DNA from: Desulfobacterales bacterium S5133MH16
Lineage (GTDB): Bacteria > Desulfobacterota > Desulfobacteria > Desulfobacterales > UBA11574
Length of the DNA stretch: 5,187 bases
Direction of reading: 5' to 3'
NCBI GenBank assembly: GCA_001751005.1
Contig: MAXL01000542.1
Coordinates: forward strand, 1 to 5,187
This document shows positions 1 through 5,187 of the stretch, in pieces. Below the pieces are notes generated by a model. It made no database searches. It was not told the DNA's origin and saw only the letters and a program-made list of their open reading frames with translations. Position 1 is the first letter of the stretch. Each line of letters starts with the position of its first letter. The translations under genes were made by a program, and so were the position numbers.

Positions 1-1
1 A

Positions 2-478
2 ATTCAGGATTTGATTGTTAACCTGGCCGAGGAAGAAAGGATCCAATTGTGGGCTAAATCATGGAATAAGCTTAAAGACAATTCACTGTTGACCTGGATA
101 TTCGGTCACGGGATAGGGTGGTCCCCAATAAATTACACCAAAGGTCCGACTTTTAAAGTTACCTTTGTCTCCTCCCATTCCCATTTTCTCGAAATAGTTT
201 ATTTAAACGGCCTTATCGGATTCGTTTTGATTTTTGGGGGGTTGACACTTTTATTCATCTCAATAGTAAATGCGGCCAGACAAAACCAAAACAGAAAAAT
301 TCGTCTTCTGTTAAAATGTTTAATTATTGTTTTTTTAAGTTGGTTGATTCACTGTGGCCTGAATTTTCCATTCTACTCCAAATATTCACTATACCCTTTG
401 GCTTTTATTTTAGGAACCATATTGGTGCTTGTAGGCAAAACAACCAGCCATACACCTGTTGTCCATGAACACTGCTAA
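2..478 (+). CDS. O-antigen ligase/polymerase-like membrane protein, C-terminal part (5' end outside window)
   Basis: Proteins of the Wzy_C/WaaL family are polytopic inner-membrane enzymes that join undecaprenyl-linked glycan to lipid A-core or polymerise repeat units on the periplasmic face. The reading frame is open to the left edge, so the gene is partial; a TTG at 11 could be read as a start but has no ribosome binding site and lies inside the conserved region. Visible marks are an arginine/tryptophan-containing stretch, the loop WIFGHGIGW, and the family signature SHSHFLEIVYLNGLIGF, in which the H-x-x-x-E-x-x-x-x-x-G pattern normally sits at the end of the large periplasmic loop. Three hydrophobic segments follow, roughly LIGFVLIFGGLTLLFISIV, LLKCLIIVFLSWLIHCG and YPLAFILGTILVLVG, ending in a short polar tail (VVHEHC). 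Ligase and polymerase cannot be told apart from this fragment. It precedes a glycosyltransferase run, which fits a surface-polysaccharide role. Confidence 0.8.
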   Translation: MQDLIVNLAEEERIQLWAKSWNKLKDNSLLTWIFGHGIGWSPINYTKGPTFKVTFVSSHSHFLEIVYLNGLIGFVLIFGGLTLLFISIVNAARQNQNRKIRLLLKCLIIVFLSWLIHCGLNFPFYSKYSLYPLAFILGTILVLVGKTTSHTPVVHEHC

Positions 479-538
479 TCTAATAAAGTTATTGATTAAA
501 ATAGACGGTTGTCAATGAACCTAAAATAATATAGATAG

Positions 539-566
539 TTGCATGGTTTTGACGATGTTGTATACT
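539..566 (+). promoter_or_regulatory. weak sigma70-type promoter candidate for the glycosyltransferase run
   Basis: In the 118-base gap before the first complete gene, TATACT at 561-566 resembles a -10 box (five of six bases to TATAAT). TTGCAT at 539-544 is a poor -35 (only TTG matches) at 16 bases spacing. A better -35-like hexamer, TTGACG at 549-554, is too close to this -10 and has no partner at the right distance. No strong terminator is seen after the preceding gene, so read-through from upstream is equally possible. Low confidence. Confidence 0.25.
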
Positions 567-585
567 GAATTTTTGACAGCTTTTT

Positions 586-590
586 AAGGA
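586..590 (+). promoter_or_regulatory. ribosome binding site of the family 2 glycosyltransferase gene
   Basis: AAGGA lies six bases upstream of the ATG at 597. It supports that ATG as the start, and the encoded protein then begins only a few residues before the GT2 strand VSIIIPNYNG, as is usual for the family. Confidence 0.7.
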
Positions 591-596
591 TCAACC

Positions 597-1556
597 ATGG
601 ATTTCATACCTGTAAGCATCATTATTCCAAATTATAACGGAGAACAAATTTTGGCCAATAATCTTGTAAGCGTTGTCCGGGCTGCTGAATCCTATCCGGG
701 AGAAAGTGAGATTATTGTTGTTGATGATGCCTCCCAGGATAACAGCGTCCAAATGATTACGATGAATTTTCCTGAAATTAAGGTTGTCGAACATGACATT
801 AACAAAGGTTTTGCCGAGGCTATCCATTCTGGCATAAAGTCATCCAACAGTCCTATAATCGTTTTGTTGAATTCGGACGTGCGTCCTGATCGTAATTTTC
901 TTGCCCCTCTTATTCGATGGTTCAGTCGGGATGATACTTTTTCGGTTTCTCCCCTCATCTTTGATCAATGTGGGAAGCCGTTAAGAGTTTCCTGGAATCT
1001 GGGAAAAATCGTCCGGGGCGAGATTAGAAAACGCAATTGGAATTTGGAAGATGCCCGTCGATTGGTTCGCAGGGGTTGGGTGTTAAAAAGTCTTTATGCA
1101 TCTGGTGGATCAGTTGCTTTTAGAAAGGAGATGTTTCTTCAACTCCATGGATTTCACCCAATATACAAGCCTTTTTATTATGAAGATCGCGATCTTGGCA
1201 CCAGGGCCTGGAAGCGGAGATGGCAGACTATCTTTGAACCGGAAAGTACAGTTGTCCATGATCATAGTGGCACCATTAAACGTTTTTTTCCTGCAACAAA
1301 AATAAAAGTTATTAAAAGGCGAAACAGGTTTTTTTATCTATGGTTCCATTTGTCGACTAGAAAACTAATTTTTTCCCATTTCCCCTGGATTCTATTTCGG
1401 CTGCTGTTTAGACTTCTGCGATTAGACATGGTTTATGTAATCGCCTTGTTTAAAGCATTGTCCAATTTAGGTACGGTGATCAAATCAAGAGTTAAACTAA
1501 AGACAGAAAACCATAGAAAGTCATTGGAAGAAATTATCGAGGAGATTGGCTTTTAA
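597..1556 (+). CDS. Glycosyltransferase family 2 (GT-A fold), rhamnosyltransferase-like
   Basis: This 319-residue protein is predicted to transfer a sugar from a nucleotide-sugar donor to a growing lipid-linked glycan at the cytoplasmic face of the inner membrane. The GT-A domain starts at once with VSIIIPNYNG (6-15). It continues with IIVVDDASQDNS (39-50), whose aspartates bind the nucleotide, then NKGFAEAIHSG (69-79), typical of the WbbL-like branch, and the DxD-equivalent NSD (92-94). The acceptor half has SGGSVAFRKEMF (169-180) and YYEDRDLGTRAW (194-205), with E196-D197 in the place of the catalytic base, followed by the P-x-x-x-V-x-H element near 215-221. Residues about 240-290 are basic and hydrophobic (RRNRFFYLWFHL, then WILFRLLFRLL), likely a membrane-associating tail. 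Length fits single-domain members. Start supported by AAGGA at 586-590. The next gene begins 21 bases downstream, so an operon is likely. The rhamnosyl specificity is only a family-level resemblance. Confidence 0.88.
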   Translation: MDFIPVSIIIPNYNGEQILANNLVSVVRAAESYPGESEIIVVDDASQDNSVQMITMNFPEIKVVEHDINKGFAEAIHSGIKSSNSPIIVLLNSDVRPDRNFLAPLIRWFSRDDTFSVSPLIFDQCGKPLRVSWNLGKIVRGEIRKRNWNLEDARRLVRRGWVLKSLYASGGSVAFRKEMFLQLHGFHPIYKPFYYEDRDLGTRAWKRRWQTIFEPESTVVHDHSGTIKRFFPATKIKVIKRRNRFFYLWFHLSTRKLIFSHFPWILFRLLFRLLRLDMVYVIALFKALSNLGTVIKSRVKLKTENHRKSLEEIIEEIGF

Positions 1557-1577
1557 ACTTAACCGGAGTCTATTAAA

Positions 1578-2534
1578 ATGTCAATTGCTAAGGTCGTATT
1601 TCTCGGTAAAAGCAAAAAGAAGACCGGCAATACCAAGTTTATGTTGAAAGCCCTTCGACGACGAGTGGAAGAAGCCGTCTTTATCAATGTGCCCCGTCAT
1701 AAAAAGTTATTTTTCTGGACAGATTTTCAAGAAATTATTCATAAAAAAATAATTAAAGCCAATCCGGATTTAGTTCTCATATATTCTAAGGATATTCCTT
1801 ATAAGGTTCTAGAAGACATCAGTACATTTTGTAAAACTGCGATTTTTTATCCGGATGTAAAAGTACCCCTTGATGAAAAACTAATCCTTTATGCCCGGCT
1901 GGTTGACTATCTTTTTATCACCAACAAAAGCCAACTTGATGAACTTAAATTACGAGGGGTTAAAAATCCGATTTTTTGTATGCAGGGATGCGATCGGGAT
2001 GAACATCGCATAATGCCCACAAAGAATAGAACGTGGGTTTCCGAGGTTGCTTTTATCGGCAGACCCAGCAATGATTATCGTATAAAACTTCTGAAGTTGA
2101 TTAATCAACACTATCATCTCAAAGTCTGGGGCTCAAGTTGGCAGGATTTTGATCTTACTTGCTTGAAAAATCATGTATATCCAAAAGACGTTGCTAAGAT
2201 TTGTTACGCTTCTAAAATTATTTTAGGGTGTGATGTCAGAGAAGATATAGAATGCCATACTTCAAATCGCACCTGGATTACCTTGGGATGCGGCGGTTTT
2301 TTGCTTACAAGGTATATTCTGGGGATGGATACAATTTTTACCAAAGGGGTTCATCTTGAATGGTTTCATAGCAAGGAAGAGTGCCTTGATTTGATCGATT
2401 ACTATCTAACGCACGATGGAAAAAGAAAAAAAATTGCTCGGAGGGGGTATGAATTCGTCCATTCCAACCGAACCTATGATGTGGTTATGAATGCAATTAT
2501 ATCCTGTATCGAAAACAATCGTGGCATCCGATGA
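1578..2534 (+). CDS. CgeB-like glycosyltransferase (GT-B, Glyco_trans_1_2 type)
   Basis: The 318-residue protein resembles the CgeB/DUF3880 family, GT-B-type putative glycosyltransferases found in spore-coat and surface-glycan loci; their substrates are mostly unknown. The N-terminal half carries KANPDLVLIYSKD (60-72) and a segment with DYLFITNKSQLDELKLRGV (110-128), then FCMQGCDRDEHR (133-144), equivalent to the family's 'LPxGxD' linker. The C-terminal domain opens with EVAFIGRPSNDYR (156-168), then LKVWGSSW (181-188), HTSNRTWITLGCGGFLLT (227-244), the EWFHSKEECLDLIDYYL block, and a final RRGYEFVHSNRTYDVV. In the central motif many relatives have a glutamate after R-x-[FYW] (R-x-F-E); here isoleucine 234 stands there, which may be a subgroup trait. 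The start ATG has GGAG at 1565-1568, nine bases upstream. Its stop overlaps the next gene by four bases (ATGA), implying translational coupling. Acts presumably in the cytoplasm on the same glycan as its neighbours. Confidence 0.8.
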   Translation: MSIAKVVFLGKSKKKTGNTKFMLKALRRRVEEAVFINVPRHKKLFFWTDFQEIIHKKIIKANPDLVLIYSKDIPYKVLEDISTFCKTAIFYPDVKVPLDEKLILYARLVDYLFITNKSQLDELKLRGVKNPIFCMQGCDRDEHRIMPTKNRTWVSEVAFIGRPSNDYRIKLLKLINQHYHLKVWGSSWQDFDLTCLKNHVYPKDVAKICYASKIILGCDVREDIECHTSNRTWITLGCGGFLLTRYILGMDTIFTKGVHLEWFHSKEECLDLIDYYLTHDGKRKKIARRGYEFVHSNRTYDVVMNAIISCIENNRGIR

Positions 2535-3625
2535 AGATTCTTCATATCAATACTGAAAGAACCTGGAGGGGTGGGGAGCAGCAAACCTTCAATCTCCTTA
2601 TGGGCCTTAAACGGAGAAATATATCATCTCACCTGTTATGCCAAACAGATTCTCCCATGGCTGAAAAAGCAGAAGAAATCGGAATTAAAACCTTTCCTAT
2701 TTCCATGCACGGAGAGGTAGACCCTTTGGCCTGCTTTCGGGTCAGGACACTGATTAACAGATTCAGATACGACATTCTCCATTCTCATACTTCTCACGCA
2801 CATACGCTGGCGTTTTTTTCTTCCATTGGCACCCACGTCAATCGTCTTGTTACTCGCAGGGTTGATTTTTCTATTTTCCGCCACAGTTTTATGAAGTTAA
2901 GCGGTATAAAGTACCGCTATATGGCCGATTTTTATATTGCCATCTCCCATAACATCAAAGATGTTTTGGTGAATGACGGCATTCCGTCCGGACGTATTTT
3001 TGTGGTTCATAGTGGAATCAACCCAAACAGATTTGATGATGTCGCCAAAGATTACCTTATTGATGAGTTTAATATCAAAAGCAGTGAGCAGGTTGTGATA
3101 AATGTTGCTCATTTGGCCGGGCATAAAGGGCAAGAATATCTGGTTAAAGCGACTCCGCTCGTTCTGGCCAAGATTCCCACCGCCCGCTTTTTTATTGTTG
3201 GTGGCGGTGAGTTGATGGACGAACTTCAGACTTTAGCTGCTTCCATGGGATTAAAACAGGAGCTTATTTTTACCGGATTTCGCCGAGATGTAGGTGCTTT
3301 TTATCAAATCGCCGATCTCTTTGTTATGAGCAGCGTTCAGGAAGGCTTGGGAACTGCCGTCCTTGACGCCCTGGCTCTTGGCAAACCGGTCGTTGCCGCT
3401 CATTCAGGCGGAATCCCGGAAATAATCCATGATGGGGAAACCGGCAGACTGGTAGCTCCGGCTAATCCTGTAGCCTTAGCGGAAGGAATTATCGAAATGC
3501 TCAATCATACCGATCGAGCAAAACAGATGGCTATCCAAGGTCGAGCGATGGTCAGGCAAAAATTTTCCGTCGAAGAAATGGTTGCCGGAAATATAGAAGT
3601 TTATAAGAAAATTTTAAACTTATAG
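2531..3625 (+). CDS. Glycosyltransferase family 4 (GT-B), LPS-type
   Basis: A 364-residue retaining GT-B enzyme predicted to use a nucleotide sugar. The N-terminal acceptor domain begins with MKILHINTERTWRGGEQQ, whose G14-G15-E16 loop is the glycine-rich start of GT4 enzymes, and includes HSHTSHAH (84-91), the usual H-x-H element at the end of a Rossmann strand. The linker VVHSGINPNRF leads to the donor domain: INVAHLAGHKGQEYLVKA with K199 as phosphate-binding lysine, ARFFIVGGGEL, FTGFRRDVGAFYQIADLFVMSS, and QEGLGTAVLDALALGKPVVA. The EX7E motif appears as E271-x7-D279, a conservative change often seen in this branch. Length is normal for the family. The ATG overlaps the preceding stop codon (ATGA at 2531-2534) and no strong Shine-Dalgarno is visible, so translation probably depends on the upstream gene. 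Exact sugar unknown; a core-LPS or O-antigen step is inferred from context. Confidence 0.88.
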   Translation: MKILHINTERTWRGGEQQTFNLLMGLKRRNISSHLLCQTDSPMAEKAEEIGIKTFPISMHGEVDPLACFRVRTLINRFRYDILHSHTSHAHTLAFFSSIGTHVNRLVTRRVDFSIFRHSFMKLSGIKYRYMADFYIAISHNIKDVLVNDGIPSGRIFVVHSGINPNRFDDVAKDYLIDEFNIKSSEQVVINVAHLAGHKGQEYLVKATPLVLAKIPTARFFIVGGGELMDELQTLAASMGLKQELIFTGFRRDVGAFYQIADLFVMSSVQEGLGTAVLDALALGKPVVAAHSGGIPEIIHDGETGRLVAPANPVALAEGIIEMLNHTDRAKQMAIQGRAMVRQKFSVEEMVAGNIEVYKKILNL

Positions 3626-3658
3626 AATTAAACATTTAACTGAAAGAACTAGTTATTG

Positions 3659-4795
3659 ATGCTGAAGACCATCGGCCTGATACATACACGATTTAGCCAA
3701 ACCGGCGGGGTGGAAAACTACATAAACAAACTCGTACCATCGTTGCTCGACAGGAATTGGGAAATAAGCTATTTTACCGCTAAGATTGAACAACCGGTTC
3801 CTAAGGGCATGACTGTGCATAAAATTCCAGTCATTAGAGGGACATCAATTACTCGAATGCTTTCCTTCGCTTATGGAGCTCGACGGGTAGCAAAAAAGGT
3901 CAACCTGCCTTTGCTCTTGGGATTTGGACGTACTATTTACCAGGATATCTATCGTGACGGAAGCGGCTGCTTTCTGGACTACCAGAAACATGCGAACAAG
4001 CGGTTTAATTCATTATATAAAGCAAGCTATCTGCATCTGGAGCGAAAGCGTTTTAAAGATCCCCGTCTGCAAAAGGTGATAACCGTTTCCCACATGGTTA
4101 AAGAACAGATAGTGGATCGTTATGGCCTGCCACCGGGGAGAATTGAAGTGGTTTACAGTGGGGTTGATCATAATATCCTGAACCCCACTCTCAAATCGGA
4201 AAAAAAACGCTTTAAAAAAGAGTTGGGTTTACCTCAAAATGCCCTTATTCTACTTTTTATCGGTAATGGGTTTGCACGTAAAGGTTTGCAATATTTGATT
4301 CAAACACTTGGCTCATTGCCATCTCATTTGCCAATAATTCTACTTGTTGTCGGAAAAGACAAGCACGAAGAGAGATACCGGCATTTAGCCCAGGTCCAAG
4401 GATGCTCACATTGTGTTCAATTTTTAGGATATCGAAAAGATGTTGGCAGACTATACGCTGTAGCCGACCTTTTTGTTCTGCCTTCTACGTTTGATCCAAT
4501 TGCCAATGTGGTATTGGAATCACTATATTCAGGGACACCGGTTATAACCGGACCGCAGGTAGGTGCCAGTGAATTGATTGACCATGGGATCAATGGTTTT
4601 GTTATTCCCGATTATAGACCAGAAACACTGGCCGAAGCGATTTTGAAATTTTACTACTCAGAGAAAAAAGAAAAGATGGCACAAAAAGCCCATACCGCAG
4701 CGGCAGCATATCGTTGGAATTTCCATATTGAGCATTTAGAAGAGATTTTATTACAGGTTCTGGAACAAAAATTATACCATATTAATTCTGTCTAA
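3659..4795 (+). CDS. Glycosyltransferase family 4, WaaG-like
   Basis: A 378-residue GT-B enzyme related to WaaG, the LPS core glucosyltransferase that adds the first hexose to heptose in enteric bacteria. The start of the N-domain is TIGLIHTRFSQTGGVENY, with G16-G17-V18-E19 as the glycine loop. GFGRTIYQDIYRDGSGCFLDY, around residues 91-111, matches the region where WaaG-type proteins have G-F-x-x and an aromatic/glycine acceptor loop. ITVSHMVKEQI and VVYSGVD precede the donor domain, which has GNGFARKG (202-209) with R207-K208 equivalent to the WaaG donor-phosphate pair, then VQFLGYRKDVGRLYAVADLFVLPS and TFDPIANVVLESLYSGTPVIT. There the EX7E motif is D279-x7-E287, common in this branch. ATG 3659 is preferred; a TTG at 3656 directly before it would add one residue. 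The ribosome binding site is weak (GAAAG at 3642-3646). It follows the previous gene after 33 bases. Glucose specificity is not proven. Confidence 0.85.
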   Translation: MLKTIGLIHTRFSQTGGVENYINKLVPSLLDRNWEISYFTAKIEQPVPKGMTVHKIPVIRGTSITRMLSFAYGARRVAKKVNLPLLLGFGRTIYQDIYRDGSGCFLDYQKHANKRFNSLYKASYLHLERKRFKDPRLQKVITVSHMVKEQIVDRYGLPPGRIEVVYSGVDHNILNPTLKSEKKRFKKELGLPQNALILLFIGNGFARKGLQYLIQTLGSLPSHLPIILLVVGKDKHEERYRHLAQVQGCSHCVQFLGYRKDVGRLYAVADLFVLPSTFDPIANVVLESLYSGTPVITGPQVGASELIDHGINGFVIPDYRPETLAEAILKFYYSEKKEKMAQKAHTAAAAYRWNFHIEHLEEILLQVLEQKLYHINSV

Positions 4796-4809
4796 AAATG
4801 GTTTTAGAC
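4790..4809 (+). terminator. weak hairpin over the last stop codon, possible terminator
   Basis: GTCTAAAA (4790-4797) pairs perfectly with TTTTAGAC (4802-4809) around a four-base loop. The stem contains the TAA stop of the WaaG-like gene. It is AT-rich and is not followed by a run of T, so it is a poor intrinsic terminator. An alternative stem AGACT (4806-4810) with AGTCT (4818-4822) would compete with it. It may simply protect the 3' end of the transcript, or be chance. Confidence 0.3.
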
Positions 4810-4813
4810 TTAA

Positions 4814-5052
4814 ATAGAGTCTGACCGAAACTTTGAAAGCAAATTTATAAATCCATTGAAAAGCGGTTGGTCTCTTAAATCTCATTACCGTTATCTATAT
4901 AGAATCTACTCTCGCTGGATGATGAAAACCAAGATTCGGAAAATGAGCACCGTCGAATGGCCGAAATCGCCGAGAGCCGATTTCTAAATATTGGGTGCGG
5001 GTTGGGTTCATGTGCTTCTCCAAGAGGTTACATTCGGAGAGGCTTCAACTAA
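4814..5052 (+). pseudogene. Remnant of a SAM-dependent methyltransferase gene, frameshifted and truncated
   Basis: No intact gene exists here, but two successive frames read like the N-terminal part of a class I SAM-dependent methyltransferase. The first frame is open from 4814 and gives SLKSHYRYLYRIYSRW, ending near 4918. The next frame then gives DENQDSENEHRRMAEIAESR followed by FLNIGCGLG at 4981-5007, which matches motif I (hydrophobic-x-x-G-x-G-x-G) that binds SAM. A single lost base after 4918 would restore a continuous protein (W-Y-D-E-N). After motif I the frame runs only to TAA at 5050-5052 (SCASPRGYIRRGFN), and the rest of the catalytic domain is absent; a structured repeat begins soon after. 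No good start codon or ribosome binding site is visible. What is seen is the motif and frame change; decay of a gene that once belonged to the glycan locus is inferred. Confidence 0.5.
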
Positions 5053-5095
5053 GGGTTCACGAAAAAATAAATTTACAATTTTGGGAGTTGAGGCG

Positions 5096-5167
5096 CCCGG
5101 CTGGCAAGGCGCGAAAACTTAAGGAATATCAAGCATATTTCGAGTTTTCGTAACGTAGCCAGACGGG
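5096..5167. repeat. Long imperfect palindrome, candidate dispersed (REP/MITE-like) element
   Basis: Four paired blocks form one long hairpin: CCCG 5096-5099 with CGGG 5164-5167, CTGGC 5101-5105 with GCCAG 5158-5162, CGAAAACT 5112-5119 with AGTTTTCG 5143-5150, and AATAT 5125-5129 with ATATT 5135-5139, around the loop CAAGC 5130-5134. That is 22 base pairs separated by internal loops of one to seven bases. The region is noncoding, and its GC-rich flanks differ from the AT-rich surroundings. Such structures are typical of intergenic repeats mobilised in many copies. Only one copy is present in this window, so dispersal is inferred. The whole element may extend from about 5053 to beyond the right edge. 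Confidence 0.55.
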
Positions 5168-5181
5168 ATGCATCGGCATCC
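5166..5181. repeat. Short perfect hairpin at the outer edge of the palindrome
   Basis: GGATGC (5166-5171) and GCATCC (5176-5181) form a perfect six-base-pair stem with the four-base loop ATCG. It directly abuts and slightly overlaps the outer arm of the long palindrome, so it is probably part of the same element. No T run follows, so a terminator role is not supported. Confidence 0.45.
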
Positions 5182-5187
5182 AAAATG

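Noticed and set aside
458..520. Near-identical 13-base direct repeat (GTTGTCCATGAAC at 458-470 and GTTGTCAATGAAC at 508-520)
   Set aside because: Only two short copies with one mismatch, one of them inside coding sequence; no inverted symmetry strong enough for an operator or an att site.
591..958. Open frames on the - strand (591-827 and 692-958)
   Set aside because: They lie antisense to the GT2 gene, which has clear family motifs and a ribosome binding site; the antisense products show no recognisable domain.
1096..1305. Open frame on the + strand inside the GT2 gene
   Set aside because: It overlaps the conserved EDRDL region in another frame and lacks any recognisable motif.
2636..3133. 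Open frames on the - strand (2636-2884 and 2897-3133)
   Set aside because: They are antisense to the conserved GT4 coding sequence and look like chance open stretches.
5185..5187. ATG at the right edge as the start of a further gene
   Set aside because: No ribosome binding site precedes it, it directly follows the hairpin, and nothing downstream is visible to test it.
1..5187. tRNA, rRNA, CRISPR array, transposase or phage attachment site
   Set aside because: No clover-leaf, rRNA-like stretch, regularly spaced repeats or transposase-like protein was seen on either strand.

Overview
The window is part of a bacterial cell-surface polysaccharide locus, most likely for lipopolysaccharide core or O-antigen. 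All protein-coding genes lie on the + strand. The DNA is moderately AT-rich with standard Shine-Dalgarno signals. The gene set (Wzy/WaaL-type membrane protein followed by soluble glycosyltransferases, one of them WaaG-like) suggests a Gram-negative proteobacterium in the broad sense. A sulfate-reducer-like Desulfobacterota host is possible from the overall style of the genes and the downstream palindromic repeat, but that is an impression and cannot be proven from this sequence alone.

Layout: (1) 2-478 is the C-terminal end of an O-antigen ligase/polymerase-type integral membrane protein, cut by the left edge. (2) 479-596 is a 118-base AT-rich intergenic gap with a weak promoter candidate and a good ribosome binding site for the next gene. 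(3) 597-4795 is a tight run of four glycosyltransferase genes: a GT-A family 2 enzyme (597-1556), a CgeB-like GT-B protein (1578-2534), a GT4 enzyme (2531-3625) that overlaps the previous gene by four bases, and a second GT4 enzyme of WaaG-like type (3659-4795). Gaps of 21, -4 and 33 bases argue for one transcript. (4) 4796-5187 has no intact gene. It holds a weak hairpin at the last stop codon, a frameshifted remnant of a SAM-dependent methyltransferase (about 4814-5052) that still shows the FLNIGCGLG nucleotide-binding loop, and then a long imperfect palindrome (5096-5167) followed by a small perfect hairpin (5166-5181) that looks like a dispersed repeat or MITE-like element.

Working together, the four cytoplasmic or membrane-associated transferases would add sugars one after another to a lipid-linked acceptor (lipid A-core or undecaprenyl-linked), and the ligase/polymerase-like protein would act on the finished or repeating glycan on the periplasmic side. 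Donor and acceptor sugars cannot be read from the sequence. No wholly new system is evident. The most interesting part is the right end, where a decayed methyltransferase abuts a structured repeat.
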